Part shown: in pieces, positions 50,150 to 59,294 of the stretch
Layout of the letters: every line of letters starts with the position of its first letter
Position numbering within the stretch: the stretch's first letter is position 1
NCBI GenBank assembly: GCA_044238435.1
Contig: JBIIDH010000002.1
Location: forward strand, 25,260-89,259
Reading direction: 5' to 3'
DNA from: VFMC01 sp044238435
GTDB taxonomy: Bacteria; Actinomycetota; Acidimicrobiia; Acidimicrobiales; Ilumatobacteraceae
Length of the DNA stretch: 64,000 bases
The notes under the pieces: generated by a model
Database searches by the model: none
Seen by the model: only the letters and a program-made list of their open reading frames with translations
What the model was told of the DNA's origin: nothing
Program-made: the position numbers and the translations under genes

Positions 50150-51318
50150 CCGGCGCCCTGCCGCCTCGGCGGCCCGGAGTGCCCCGGTTGGTGCACCTCT
50201 GCACGACCGACATCAGCCTCGACTGGCTGCTCGGCCCGCAGTTGCGGGCGTTCGCGGCAGCAGGCTTCGAGGTCATCGGCATGTCGGCTGCCGGACCCCA
50301 TGTGGCGAACCTCGAGGCCATGGGGATCCGACACGTCGACGTGCCGTCGTTCACCCGCTCGAGCGATCCGTTGCAGGACGTGAAGGCGTTCGCGCAACTG
50401 GTCTCGTTGCTGCGTCAGGTGAAGCCCGACATCCTCCACACCCACAATCCGAAGCCCGGGGTGTTGGGTCGGATCGCAGGTCGGCTCACCCGGGTCCCGC
50501 TCGTGGTCAACACCCAGCACGGTCTCTACGCGCAGCCGAGCGATCGATGGCAGCGGCGGCTTCCGGTGTACGCGGTCGAGCGAGTGGCGGCCGCGTTCGG
50601 TCATCTCGAACTCGTGCAGAACCCCGAGGACGTCGACACCCTGGTGCAGCGGTTGCGGATCCCTGCCCGACGCGTGCAGCTGCTCGGCAACGGGATCGAT
50701 CTGTCGCGGTTCGATCCATCGGTGAGCCGCGATCACGCCCGGGCCGAGCGGCGGTCGTCGTGGGGTGTCGGCGCCGACGACGTGGTGGTGGGTGTGGTCG
50801 GTCGCCTGGTCCGCGAGAAGGGGATGGTCGAGCTGCTCGAGGCGGCGCACCGTCTCCGCTCGTCGCATCCCAGGGTCCGCTTCGTCATCGTCGGTCCCAC
50901 CGACGAGGGCAAGGCGGATGCGATCGACACCGCGTCGGTCGAACGTGCCGTGGCCGACGGCGTCGTGTTCACCGGCGCCCGCACCGACATGCCCGAGTGC
51001 TACTCGGCGTTCGACGTGTTCCTCACTGCGAGCTGGCGCGAGGGCTTTCCGCGCAGCGCGATGGAGGCCGCAGCCATGGGGCTGCCGACGGTGGCCACCG
51101 ACATCCGCGGCAATCGTCAGGTCATCGATGACGGGGTGACCGGCATGCTGGTCGCCGTCCGCGACGCGGCAGCGCTCGCGGCCGCGGTCGCCGACCTGGC
51201 CGACGACGCCGAGCGACGACGCGCGATGGGTGTCGCTGCCCAGGCACGTGCCGTCGAGCACTTCGACCAGCAGCGGGTGATCGACATCAGCCTGGCCGCG
51301 TACCGCAGCCGTCGGTGA
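50146..51318 (+). CDS. GT4 family glycosyltransferase
   Basis: 390 residues, GT-B fold. Acceptor domain has HTHNPKPGVLGRIAGRL, the block found in PglA-like transferases that extend lipid-linked bacillosamine; donor domain has VGRLVREKGM and EX7E in REGFPRSAMEAAAMG. ATG overlaps the deacetylase stop by 4 nt. A PglA-like role (adding the second sugar) is inference from that motif and the PglC gene 3 nt away. Confidence 0.86.
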   Translation: MTGALPPRRPGVPRLVHLCTTDISLDWLLGPQLRAFAAAGFEVIGMSAAGPHVANLEAMGIRHVDVPSFTRSSDPLQDVKAFAQLVSLLRQVKPDILHTHNPKPGVLGRIAGRLTRVPLVVNTQHGLYAQPSDRWQRRLPVYAVERVAAAFGHLELVQNPEDVDTLVQRLRIPARRVQLLGNGIDLSRFDPSVSRDHARAERRSSWGVGADDVVVGVVGRLVREKGMVELLEAAHRLRSSHPRVRFVIVGPTDEGKADAIDTASVERAVADGVVFTGARTDMPECYSAFDVFLTASWREGFPRSAMEAAAMGLPTVATDIRGNRQVIDDGVTGMLVAVRDAAALAAAVADLADDAERRRAMGVAAQARAVEHFDQQRVIDISLAAYRSRR

Positions 51319-51320
51319 CG

Positions 51321-51947
51321 TCAGGCGTCGGCCGCTGGGCGGTCGGCCGGCAGTTCGTGCATCGAGACCGTGCCCTCATGGGCCACGCCGCTGCGTCCGA
51401 ACACCGTGGGTACGGTGCGCGCCAGGATCTTCAGGTCGCCCAGCAGTGAGCGGGTGCGGACGTACTCGACGTCGAGCGCCAGGCGTTCGGGCCAGTCGAG
51501 GGTGTTCCGTCCGCTCACCTGGGCGAGGCCGGTGATGCCCGGGCGTACGGCGAACCGCTCGTACTCGGCGCCGCGGAAGCGGTCCCAGTAGTGAACCGGC
51601 AGCGGGCGCGGGCCGACGAGGCTGATGTGGCCGAGCAGCAGGTTCACGAGCGAGGGCAGTTCGTCGAGACTGGCCGAGCGCAGGAAGGCACCCGTGCGCG
51701 TGATCCGTTCGGCGTCGAACTCGGGCCCGCTGCGGTCGGGTGCAGGGTGGCGCATGGTGCGGAACTTGAACAGCGCGAACACGGCGCCGTGGCGGCCGAG
51801 TCGACGCTGGCGGAACAGCACGCCACTGCCCATCGACACCCGCACGGCGATGGCTACCGCGGCGAGCACCGGCGACAGCACGATCAGACCGATCGCAGCG
51901 GCGACGATCTCGACGGTTCGGCGCACCGCATCGGCGGCGCGACTCAT
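51321..51947 (-). CDS. Initiating sugar-1-phosphate transferase (PglC/WcaJ C-terminal type)
   Basis: 208 residues of the small monotopic phosphoglycosyltransferase family. One N-terminal re-entrant hydrophobic segment (about 12-35) is followed by FRQRRLGRHG, FKFRTM, SLDELPSL with the catalytic acidic pair, and PGITGLAQVSGR. It transfers a phosphosugar from a UDP-sugar to undecaprenyl phosphate to begin the chain. The small size matches PglC. Its ATG overlaps the acetyltransferase stop by 4 nt. Confidence 0.88.
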   Translation of the reverse strand: MSRAADAVRRTVEIVAAAIGLIVLSPVLAAVAIAVRVSMGSGVLFRQRRLGRHGAVFALFKFRTMRHPAPDRSGPEFDAERITRTGAFLRSASLDELPSLVNLLLGHISLVGPRPLPVHYWDRFRGAEYERFAVRPGITGLAQVSGRNTLDWPERLALDVEYVRTRSLLGDLKILARTVPTVFGRSGVAHEGTVSMHELPADRPAADA

Positions 51948-52633
51948 GGCCGCACCGCCGTGGCCGGCGCAGCAGCCTCGAGGACGCGGGCGGGAACACC
52001 GACGACCACGGTGCAGGGCGGGATGTCGCGCACGACCACGGCACCCGCACCCACGACGGCACCGTTGCCGATGGTGACGCCTGGCAGCACCCGCGAACCG
52101 ATTCCCAGCAGCGCTCCGTCGCCGATGGTCACCCCACCAGCGATCGCGGTGCCCGGGGCGATGTGGACGAAGGCCCCGATCTCGCAGTCGTGATCCACGC
52201 TCGCGTTGGTGTTCACGATCGTGCCCCTCCCGATCCGTGTCGCGGCGTTCACGACGGCACCGGGCAGCAGTGCTGCTCCGTCGGCGACCTGCGCCGAGCG
52301 CGACACCATTGCGAACCGGCTGACTGCGGTGGCGAGACGAAAACCATCGAGCAGCAGTCGTTCGGTGACTGCGGCGCGGGCGCGATTGTCGCCGATGGCC
52401 ACGAACACCGTGCTCACACCGTGTTCGCGGGCGATGGCGCGCAGGTCCGCATCGCGTCCCAGCATTGGTGTGCCGAGGCCGGAAGCGCCCGTCCCGTCGA
52501 GGCTGACGGCACCGACCACACGGAGAGCCGGGTCGGTCGTCGGATCCTGCAGCGCCTCGAGGCAGACCCGGGCGTGGCCGTGCGCGCCGACGACGATCGT
52601 GTCGACCAGGTCCTCTCGCGCAACGGGGTGCAT
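51944..52633 (-). CDS. Sugar N/O-acetyltransferase, left-handed beta helix (PglD/NeuD-like)
   Basis: 229 residues. N-terminal Rossmann-like part (IVVGAHGHARVCLEAL) binds the UDP-sugar and the C-terminal hexapeptide-repeat domain (from about residue 110, GAVVNAATRIGRGTIVN) binds acetyl-CoA. VNTNASVDHDCEIG contains the catalytic His. Family members PglD and NeuD acetylate UDP-4-aminosugars or sialic acid precursors. Placed just before the PglC-like gene, as pglD and pglC are in Campylobacter, which supports acetylation of the UDP-4-aminosugar. Confidence 0.87.
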   Translation of the reverse strand: MHPVAREDLVDTIVVGAHGHARVCLEALQDPTTDPALRVVGAVSLDGTGASGLGTPMLGRDADLRAIAREHGVSTVFVAIGDNRARAAVTERLLLDGFRLATAVSRFAMVSRSAQVADGAALLPGAVVNAATRIGRGTIVNTNASVDHDCEIGAFVHIAPGTAIAGGVTIGDGALLGIGSRVLPGVTIGNGAVVGAGAVVVRDIPPCTVVVGVPARVLEAAAPATAVRP

Positions 52634-52837
52634 CAATGAACGACAGTACGGCGCGTGGCGCGAAAAGCACCAGAGTGGGGATAGGGCTAGGTCGCGGGCA
52701 CCTGCTGGTGGCATGCTCCGGCTTCCGGACGGTCTGACGGGCCGGTTCGTCCGGATCGTCCATCGCGTGTCCAAAGTGGCACGTCGTGGAGGAACGGGCG
52801 ATCGGCGACGGATACGACGAGGAGGTGACGAGCGATC

Positions 52838-53542
52838 ATGAAACGGCGTCGTGAGACCATCACGCCAGCACGGGTCGAGATCGATACGCGCTTCGTCCAC
52901 GTCGAACCGGTTCTCGACCGAGCCGAAGCAGCGGCTCGACGTCGGGCACTCAGCGACGCCGAGGCCTTGCTCGCACAGGCTGCTGCGATGTCGGCAGTGT
53001 TGTTCGGCTGCACGGCGATGGTGCCGCCGGCGTTGGCTCGCCGGTTGTCCCGTACGTCGGTCGAGCTCGCCCGCGCCTATGTCGAGGCGGGCGATCACGA
53101 CCTTGCGATCAGCGCAGCCGGCGATGCGCTGCAACAGCTGACGGGGCTGCTGCGGATGCACCCGGCCGACCGCGAACTCCACAGCGACCGTGCCGACGCC
53201 CTGCAGGTGTTGTCGTCCGCTCATCGTCGTGCGGGCCACTACGAGCAGGCGATCCGCGGGTTCGAGGCTGCGATCGGTATCCGCCGCACTCTCATGACGG
53301 CGGGTAACAGCTCGTCAGGGGCCGCGGGCTTGGCGTACTGCTTGCAAGAACTCGGTGAGTGCTTCGCGGGCGAGGGCCAGGTGCCCAGTGCCCTGGGTGC
53401 ACTCGGCACGGCGATGCGACACTGGAACACCGCTGCTGCCACCGACCGTTCGTTCCAAGCGCAGGCTGCGGCGTGCCGCGCCCGGCTCGGTGAACTCGAG
53501 CGGTCGCTGACAGGGCGCCGCGACGAGCTCACCCGTTCGTGA
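52838..53542 (+). CDS. TPR-like helical protein
   Basis: 234 residues, all-helical with degenerate tetratricopeptide-type repeats (VELARAYVEAGDHDLAISAAGDALQ; SSAHRRAGHYEQAIRGFEAAI; LGECFAGEGQVPSALGALGTA). It has no signal peptide or membrane segment. GAGGAGGTGA just upstream is a strong ribosome-binding site. Its 3' end overlaps the convergent DUF4012 gene by 14 nt. Likely a protein-interaction scaffold; partner unknown. Confidence 0.7.
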   Translation: MKRRRETITPARVEIDTRFVHVEPVLDRAEAAARRRALSDAEALLAQAAAMSAVLFGCTAMVPPALARRLSRTSVELARAYVEAGDHDLAISAAGDALQQLTGLLRMHPADRELHSDRADALQVLSSAHRRAGHYEQAIRGFEAAIGIRRTLMTAGNSSSGAAGLAYCLQELGECFAGEGQVPSALGALGTAMRHWNTAAATDRSFQAQAAACRARLGELERSLTGRRDELTRS

Positions 53543-55940
53543 CCTCGTACTCCTGCGGCAGCGACATCGGCTGGCGTCGGATGATGGTGTCGGCCAGCGG
53601 GTCGCCGAGTACGCCCGAGAGATCGAGTGCGATGGTCCGGCTCGTGCCGGCCGGCACTTCGACGAACACCACCGTCGCGTACCAGGTGCCGAAGCCGCGC
53701 TCGTACGTGGGTTGCACTGCTCGGCCGTCGACGGACACGGCGCTGGGTTCGAGTGCGGTGTACACCACGACCCGGGCGATGTTCGTGCCCGGTTCGAGGT
53801 CGTACGGGTTGCCCACCACGTAGTCGGGCAGGGGTGGCGCCTCGGGTGTCCCCACGGCCCGTGCCGGGTCGAGCGTGTTGGTGAGAGTGACCACGGTGGT
53901 GCCGTTGGTGGTCGCGCTCGTCGGGTCGAACACCGTGGTGTGCATGGTGTCGACCTGCAGGTAGGCGTCGAGTTTGTTCGCGCCTGCGTTGTCGACCGTG
54001 ACGGCGATGCCGTCGGCGCCGTCGAGCGCGGGGAACGCACCGGCGAGCCGGACCCGCTGGAACAGCAGTTCCTCGTCGGCAACGGGGCTCCACGCGAGCA
54101 GCTTCCCGGCCGAGGCCAGTGGGCCGAAATCGCGGCCCAGCTGCGCCGGTGGGGGGAGTGCGCTGCCCAGCAGACGGGCGAGCGTGGTGCGGGCGATGGT
54201 CTCGACGGCATCGGCTCGCAGGCCGCTGTTCGCTGCCGGGTCGCCGAAGGTGACGTACTGGTCCTGGGTGATGAACCGCGCCACGTCGGCGGCGCCGATG
54301 GTCAACGGCGCACCACCGGGCTCGAGTGCGGGCAGCTCGACCGGGCCGGTGTAACTCATCAACGCAGCCACCGCCTCGGGCGCCATCACGAAGACTCCGT
54401 CGAGCTCGCGTCCGCCGCTCTGGGGGTACAGCTGGCTGATCACATCGGCCACCATCGGCAGATCGGGTGGCATGGTGACATTGCCCCACATCTCGATCCC
54501 GGTGGTGCCGTCGACCGGATCGACGAACCCGAAGCCACCCCAGCGCTCGATGAACTCTTGCGGACCGGTGATGCGGCGCTCGTCGGGCGCAGGCCCGCCG
54601 GTCATCAGGTCGAGTGTGCGACCGAACCTGGTGACCGAGAGCTCGCCGTTGTCGATCGTGACCTCGGCGTAGTTGCCCATGTACCCGCCGAGGCCGCGGG
54701 CTTCGGCCGGATTGGTGAACGCAACGAAATAGACGCGTGGGCCGTCACCGCCCAACATCGCCGGCGCGACCTGCACCGCGAGTCGGGCATTGTCGAGTTT
54801 GGTGAGGTTGTCGTCGATCTCGGTACCGATGCGATCGAGCCGTGTGGCGATCGAGTCGACCAGCCACGGCGAACGTGCCTGGTCGACGATCGTCGACAGC
54901 TCGGCGATCGATGCCGTGAGTTGGTCGAACGGAGCGCTCAGCGCGCGCACGGCATCGAGGTCGATGCGACCGTTGACCACTCGGATGCTGTCGGGATCGA
55001 TCTGCGACAGCGCTTCGACGACGTCACCCAGCACATCGGCCGCGCCGCGTGCCAGGGCGACCCCGGCATCTCGGTGTTGTGCCACGATCGGCACGAGGCG
55101 AGCCGGCTGTGTCCAGGGCGCCGTCAGTGCGTCGTCGGCGTTCTCGAACGCCACCATGGCTTCACGGAAGGCGGCGGCGGCAGCGTCGATGTCGCCCTGG
55201 TTGAGGGCGGCCAGACCGATCTGGGCTTCGCGGTTGGCGGTCTGCAACGACGTGCGCGCAGCGAGGACGCCGAGGATCAGCCCCACCGATGCCGCCACCG
55301 CCGCCGCGATGACCATGCCCAGCACCACCCACGCCCGGCGTTGCAGCCAGGGCGAGCGCCGCCTGAACGCGCACACGACAACGACGCCGATGATGCTGCA
55401 GGCGAGCAGGGTGGAGAGTCCCTGAGGTCCGCTGCTGTCGAGACGCGCCAGTACGACGAGGGTGAGCATGAATGACAGGCTGCGCAACCCGGGCTGGGAG
55501 CGGCGGCGAGCGCCGATCACGCCGGCTGTGGCGAGTGCAGCGACGGAGACGAGGACGAGCGGCCAGGTGGGGGCGAGTGCCGCTGCGAGTGCTGCGGCAC
55601 CGAGGAGCGACCACCAGGGGGCCGATGCGGCAACCCACGTCGCTCCCAGTGCGGCCGCGGCGACGACGACGGTGTCGACGACCGTGTTCCCCGTCGGCCG
55701 CAGATCGGCTGCGGCGGCGAGCGCTCCGCTCATCAGCGCCACACCGAGCTCAGGCTGTTCGCGCGCGAGTTGCCACGGCGTCATCCGTCGTCTGCCCGGT
55801 GCTGCGTCGTTCCCGGCGGGTGTCGGTGTCCCGGGCGCGCCGACGACGGCCGTCGAGGAAGGCACGTCGTCTGTCGTTCGCACCGGAGAGACCGTCCGAT
55901 CAGGGCGTCGGTCATGCCGGGCACGGCCGTGTCGACGCAC
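53529..55940 (-). CDS. DUF4012-type membrane-anchored exported protein
   Basis: 803 residues from the GTG at 55940. About six membrane helices (about 65-240) precede a large extracytoplasmic region (about 250-790) with the DUF4012 blocks FTNPAEARGLGGYMGNY and ELDGVFVMAPEAVAALM. The N-terminal 50 residues are low-complexity and the start is uncertain; ATG 55784 (MTPWQL) is an alternative. DUF4012 proteins commonly sit in actinobacterial cell-surface glycan clusters; their activity is not known to me. Confidence 0.8.
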   Translation of the reverse strand: MRRHGRARHDRRPDRTVSPVRTTDDVPSSTAVVGAPGTPTPAGNDAAPGRRRMTPWQLAREQPELGVALMSGALAAAADLRPTGNTVVDTVVVAAAALGATWVAASAPWWSLLGAAALAAALAPTWPLVLVSVAALATAGVIGARRRSQPGLRSLSFMLTLVVLARLDSSGPQGLSTLLACSIIGVVVVCAFRRRSPWLQRRAWVVLGMVIAAAVAASVGLILGVLAARTSLQTANREAQIGLAALNQGDIDAAAAAFREAMVAFENADDALTAPWTQPARLVPIVAQHRDAGVALARGAADVLGDVVEALSQIDPDSIRVVNGRIDLDAVRALSAPFDQLTASIAELSTIVDQARSPWLVDSIATRLDRIGTEIDDNLTKLDNARLAVQVAPAMLGGDGPRVYFVAFTNPAEARGLGGYMGNYAEVTIDNGELSVTRFGRTLDLMTGGPAPDERRITGPQEFIERWGGFGFVDPVDGTTGIEMWGNVTMPPDLPMVADVISQLYPQSGGRELDGVFVMAPEAVAALMSYTGPVELPALEPGGAPLTIGAADVARFITQDQYVTFGDPAANSGLRADAVETIARTTLARLLGSALPPPAQLGRDFGPLASAGKLLAWSPVADEELLFQRVRLAGAFPALDGADGIAVTVDNAGANKLDAYLQVDTMHTTVFDPTSATTNGTTVVTLTNTLDPARAVGTPEAPPLPDYVVGNPYDLEPGTNIARVVVYTALEPSAVSVDGRAVQPTYERGFGTWYATVVFVEVPAGTSRTIALDLSGVLGDPLADTIIRRQPMSLPQEYEVTNG

Positions 55941-56220
55941 CGGAAAGTGTGGAGTCGTTCACCCGATTTCGTCATCATGATTTCGTCAAGGTCTGGCGGT
56001 GAGACGGCAGCAATGGCGTCGTCGGGACCATCGTCGTCGATGGCATGCTGACCTGCGCCATTCTGCCCAGCGCGCGGCTGGCTCCGCTCGACCGCTGGTC
56101 ACGGAGTGTGTGGGCCCGAGCGCAGGAGGTCGTTTTCGGGGACCGTGTCGGGTCCTGAGCAGGTGAAGGTGCTGTTCCGGGCATTTCACATGCGGGAGTT
56201 GGGCGTTACTCTGTGCGTTC

Positions 56221-56658
56221 ATGAGCAGTGACGAACGTCGTCGAGATGGCCGGCGCAGCATCGTGTCGACCTGCCTCGCGCTGTTCGTCGGCCTTGTTGC
56301 CACGCTGTGCGTCGCCGTGGGGGTGCCGGTTGCCGCCGCGGCGTATCCGCCAACGACGCCGGGGCCGACGACGTCCACCACGGTCGACATCGGCGGGCCC
56401 ACCACGACCACGATCGTGCAGACCACCACCACGGTGCAGATCGGTGGTCCCACCACGACGGCGATCCCGACGACGACGGTCGTGCGCCCGACGACGACCG
56501 ATGTGCAGATCGGCGGGCCGACGACGACCCGTCCAGGCGACATCCCGACGATGGGCGCGAACTCCATCGACCTGGTGCAGATCGGGGTGGTGGCGGTGGT
56601 CGCCGGTCTGATCCTGCTCGGCGTGGTCGCGCTGCGGCGGCGTCCCGCCGCCGCCTGA
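56221..56658 (+). CDS. Thr/Pro-rich anchored surface protein
   Basis: 145 residues. Signal peptide (about 13-40, ending VAAAAYPP), a Thr/Pro-rich stalk with three copies of I-G-G-P-T-T-T, then IPTMGANS, a hydrophobic helix (LVQIGVVAVVAGLILLGVVAL) and RRRP at the C terminus. The end has the layout of a sortase signal (motif, helix, positive tail), but IPTMG is a poor match to LPxTG. Stalk residues are candidates for O-mannosylation. The upstream ribosome-binding site is weak. Function unknown. Confidence 0.65.
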   Translation: MSSDERRRDGRRSIVSTCLALFVGLVATLCVAVGVPVAAAAYPPTTPGPTTSTTVDIGGPTTTTIVQTTTTVQIGGPTTTAIPTTTVVRPTTTDVQIGGPTTTRPGDIPTMGANSIDLVQIGVVAVVAGLILLGVVALRRRPAAA

Positions 56659-56673
56659 CCGCCGGGGACGCTG

Positions 56674-57942
56674 CTACTCCTGCACGCCCTTCGGGGCCTG
56701 CTGGTTCATGAAGCCGAACATGTAGCCGGCCACGCGGCGCATCTGGATCTCCTCGGCGCCTTCGGTGATGCGGTAGCGCCGGTGGTGGCGGTAGATGTGC
56801 TCGAACGCCTTGTGGCGGCTGTAGCCGAGGCCGCCGTGCACCTGCATGGCCCGGTCGGCGGCTTCGCAGCACAACCGGTTGGCCCAGTAGTTGCACATGC
56901 TCACCTTGTCGCTCTGGCTGAAGGCGCCGTACCTGTCCATCGCCCAGGCGGTCTTGTGGATGAGGGCACGCAGCATCTCGCACTGCGTCTGCAGTTCGAC
57001 CAACGGGAACTGGATGGCCTGGTTGCTGCTCAGCGGCTTGCCGAAGGGCTTGCGCTCCTTCGCGTACTGCACCGACTCGTCGATGCAGTACTGCGCTGCG
57101 CCGAGGCTGCTGGCCGCCTGGCGGATGCGGTTCTCGTTGAAGAAGTGCTGCACCACCTGCAGACCGCGGCCCTCACCGCCGAAGATGGCGGCGTGGGGCA
57201 CCCGCACGTTCGTGAGGCGGATGTGGGCGTGGTCGGTGGGCATGTTGAAGGTCCACAGGTACTCGACCACCTCGAAGCCGGGGCTGTTGGCCGGCACCAG
57301 GAACGCGGTGATGCCGTTGCCGTCGCCCGCCTTGCCGCTGGTGCGGGCCATGATCATGTCGTGTGACGCCTTGTGGATGCCGGTGTTCCACGTCTTCTCG
57401 CCGTTGATGATCCACTCGTCACCGTCGCGCACGGCGGTGGTCTCCATGTGGGTGGCGTCGGAGCCGTGGTTCGGTTCGGTGATGCCGAACGCGAACCCGC
57501 GACGGCCCTCGGCGAGGTCGTCGATCCACTCGGCCTTCTGCTCGTCGGTGCCGTAGTTCAGCATCAGCAGCAGACCCACGTTGTTGCCCACGATGGAGTG
57601 CTCGTTCTGCAGGTCGTTGTGCAGGCCGAGGCCCTTGCGAGCGAAGTGCTCGCGGATGATGGCCATGCCGAGGTTGGTGCCGTCCTGGCCGCCGTACTCC
57701 TTGGGCAGGGGGTAGCGGTAGTGGCCGGCCGCGTCGGCGAGGCGCTTGGCCTTGTGCAGCAGCTGCTCCCACTCCTCGTTGGGCAGACCGCCACGCTCCC
57801 AGTCGGTGCGGGCGTCTTCGCGCCGGTGGTCGAAGAAGCGGATGTTGTCATCGGCCTGTTCGAGTGGCCTGATCTCGCGTTCGATGAAGTCGTCGAGTTC
57901 GGCGAGATAGGCGACGAGGTCGGCAGGCAGGTCGAAGTCCAT
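56674..57942 (-). CDS. Acyl-CoA dehydrogenase
   Basis: 422 residues. FGITEPNHGSDATH (FAD/substrate motif), EWIINGEKTWNTG, and the C-terminal MQVHGGLGYSRHKAFEHIYRHHRRYRI region are conserved for this family. The N-terminal IREHFARKGLGLHNDL suits the fadE-like branch acting on longer or unusual acyl-CoAs. Start at the ATG beginning MDFDLP; the upstream in-frame ATG would add 22 unrelated residues. Encoded apart from the first dehydrogenase (25654) and clearly a different branch. Confidence 0.86.
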   Translation of the reverse strand: MDFDLPADLVAYLAELDDFIEREIRPLEQADDNIRFFDHRREDARTDWERGGLPNEEWEQLLHKAKRLADAAGHYRYPLPKEYGGQDGTNLGMAIIREHFARKGLGLHNDLQNEHSIVGNNVGLLLMLNYGTDEQKAEWIDDLAEGRRGFAFGITEPNHGSDATHMETTAVRDGDEWIINGEKTWNTGIHKASHDMIMARTSGKAGDGNGITAFLVPANSPGFEVVEYLWTFNMPTDHAHIRLTNVRVPHAAIFGGEGRGLQVVQHFFNENRIRQAASSLGAAQYCIDESVQYAKERKPFGKPLSSNQAIQFPLVELQTQCEMLRALIHKTAWAMDRYGAFSQSDKVSMCNYWANRLCCEAADRAMQVHGGLGYSRHKAFEHIYRHHRRYRITEGAEEIQMRRVAGYMFGFMNQQAPKGVQE

Positions 57943-57997
57943 GTCCCGAGTGCAGCAGATCCCCTCATCTCCCAGCGAACCCTGCCGCCCCCCGGGC

Positions 57998-58040
57998 GCG
58001 ATGAGCAACGTGCGCAGATGCTGCGCAACTCGCTCATCGC
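57998..58040. repeat. 43-bp imperfect palindrome, copy 1
   Basis: The outer arms GCGATGAGC and GCTCATCGC and the inner arms TGCGCAG and CTGCGCA form a 20-bp stem with three mismatches around a central ATG. Copy 2, 62 nt later, is identical over all 43 bases. Confidence 0.9.
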
Positions 58041-58059
58041 GCCCCGGCTTCCCCCTCCG

Positions 58060-58102
58060 GCGATGAGCAACGTGCGCAGATGCTGCGCAACTCGCTCATC
58101 GC
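58060..58102. repeat. 43-bp imperfect palindrome, copy 2
   Basis: Identical to the sequence at 57998-58040 with a 19-nt spacer between the copies. Both lie between the divergent acyl-CoA dehydrogenase and the amidohydrolase. Resembles a REP/BIME-type element. Confidence 0.9.
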
Positions 58103-58175
58103 GGGCTCACCGCGGGCAAGGTGGGGTGGGGCGGGGTGGGGTGGCGGGAGGAGGCCGGCGCTGGCACGATGGGCG

Positions 58176-59201
58176 ATGATGAGCGCGACGACGTCAGGCC
58201 TGGTGTGCGGGCACCACCACCTCTACTCGGCCCTCGCCCGGGGTATGCCCGCCCCTCCCCAGCAGCCCACCGACTTCTTGTCGGTGCTGCAGCAGATCTG
58301 GTGGCGGCTCGACACGGCGCTCGACCTCGAGATGCTGCGCTGGAGCGCCATGCTCGGCGCCATGGAGGCGCTGCAGTGCGGCACCACGGCCATCATCGAC
58401 CACCACGAGAGCCCCAATGCCATCGAGGGCAGCCTGAGTGTGATCGCCGACGCCTGCGCCGAGGTGGGTGTGCGCGTGAACGTGGCCTACGGCGTCACCG
58501 ACCGGCACGGCCCCGACGGGGCGCGCCGAGGCATGGCCGAGAACGAGCGGTTCCTCGCCGAGGGGGGTCGGGGCATGGTGGGTGTGCACGCTGCGTTCAC
58601 GTGCAGTGACGACACGCTCGCGGCAGCCGCCGACCTCGCCCGCCGCCACGGCGTGGGCGTGCATGTGCACGTGGCGGAGGGGGTCGACGACGTCTCCGCA
58701 GGTGCCCGCCTCGAGCCGCTGGCGGCCGACGACTGGCTGATCGTGCACTGTGTGCACCTCGACCGGCCGCTTCCCGGCACCATCGCCCACAACCCGCGCA
58801 GCAACATGAACAACTCGGTGGGCTATGCGGTCCCCACCCGCTGGACGAACCCGGTGGTGCTGGGCACCGACGGCATCGGGGCCGACATGCTCGAGGAGTT
58901 CCGTCTCGCCTACGTGGCGCTGCGGGCACACGACATCACCGCCTCGCCCGACACCGTGTGGGGCTGGCTCGACGAGGGCTACCGCTGGTTCCCCGAGGCC
59001 CGTGCCGACCGGGTGACCTGGAACTACCCCCACGCCGACAGCGCCTGGCACGTTGCCTTCACCCCCGGGGTGCGGGCGCTCGACGTGGTCAATGGCGATG
59101 GCGAGGTGCTGTTGCGCGACGGCCTGCCCACCCGCGTCGACGCCGCCGAGGTGCGGGCCAAGGCGGCCGAGCAGGCGGCCCGCCTCTTCGCCCTGCTCTG
59201 A
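58176..59201 (+). CDS. SsnA/chlorohydrolase-like amidohydrolase, N-terminally short
   Basis: 341 residues of the TIM-barrel amidohydrolase superfamily. GLVCGHHHLYSALARGM supplies the first metal His pair; HVHVAEG, HCVHLDR, HNPRSNM and LGTDGIGADM follow in the right order. Relatives of about 440 residues have a further 60 or so N-terminal residues forming half of the small beta-sandwich; here coding potential begins just before the metal motif. Part of the C-terminal sandwich is kept (VVNGDGEVLLRDGLPTR). SsnA homologues are known to occur with selenium-dependent molybdenum hydroxylases. Activity without the N-terminal part is uncertain; it may be a remnant. Start at 58176, with 58179 possible. 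Confidence 0.72.
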   Translation: MMSATTSGLVCGHHHLYSALARGMPAPPQQPTDFLSVLQQIWWRLDTALDLEMLRWSAMLGAMEALQCGTTAIIDHHESPNAIEGSLSVIADACAEVGVRVNVAYGVTDRHGPDGARRGMAENERFLAEGGRGMVGVHAAFTCSDDTLAAAADLARRHGVGVHVHVAEGVDDVSAGARLEPLAADDWLIVHCVHLDRPLPGTIAHNPRSNMNNSVGYAVPTRWTNPVVLGTDGIGADMLEEFRLAYVALRAHDITASPDTVWGWLDEGYRWFPEARADRVTWNYPHADSAWHVAFTPGVRALDVVNGDGEVLLRDGLPTRVDAAEVRAKAAEQAARLFALL

Positions 59202-59294
59202 GGGCCATCCCCGACGCCGGTCCGGCCTGATCGCGCGAGCCGAACGGCACGTGTCGCCTCTACGATGCCCCGGTTCGTGATGAGGAGGACGCAG

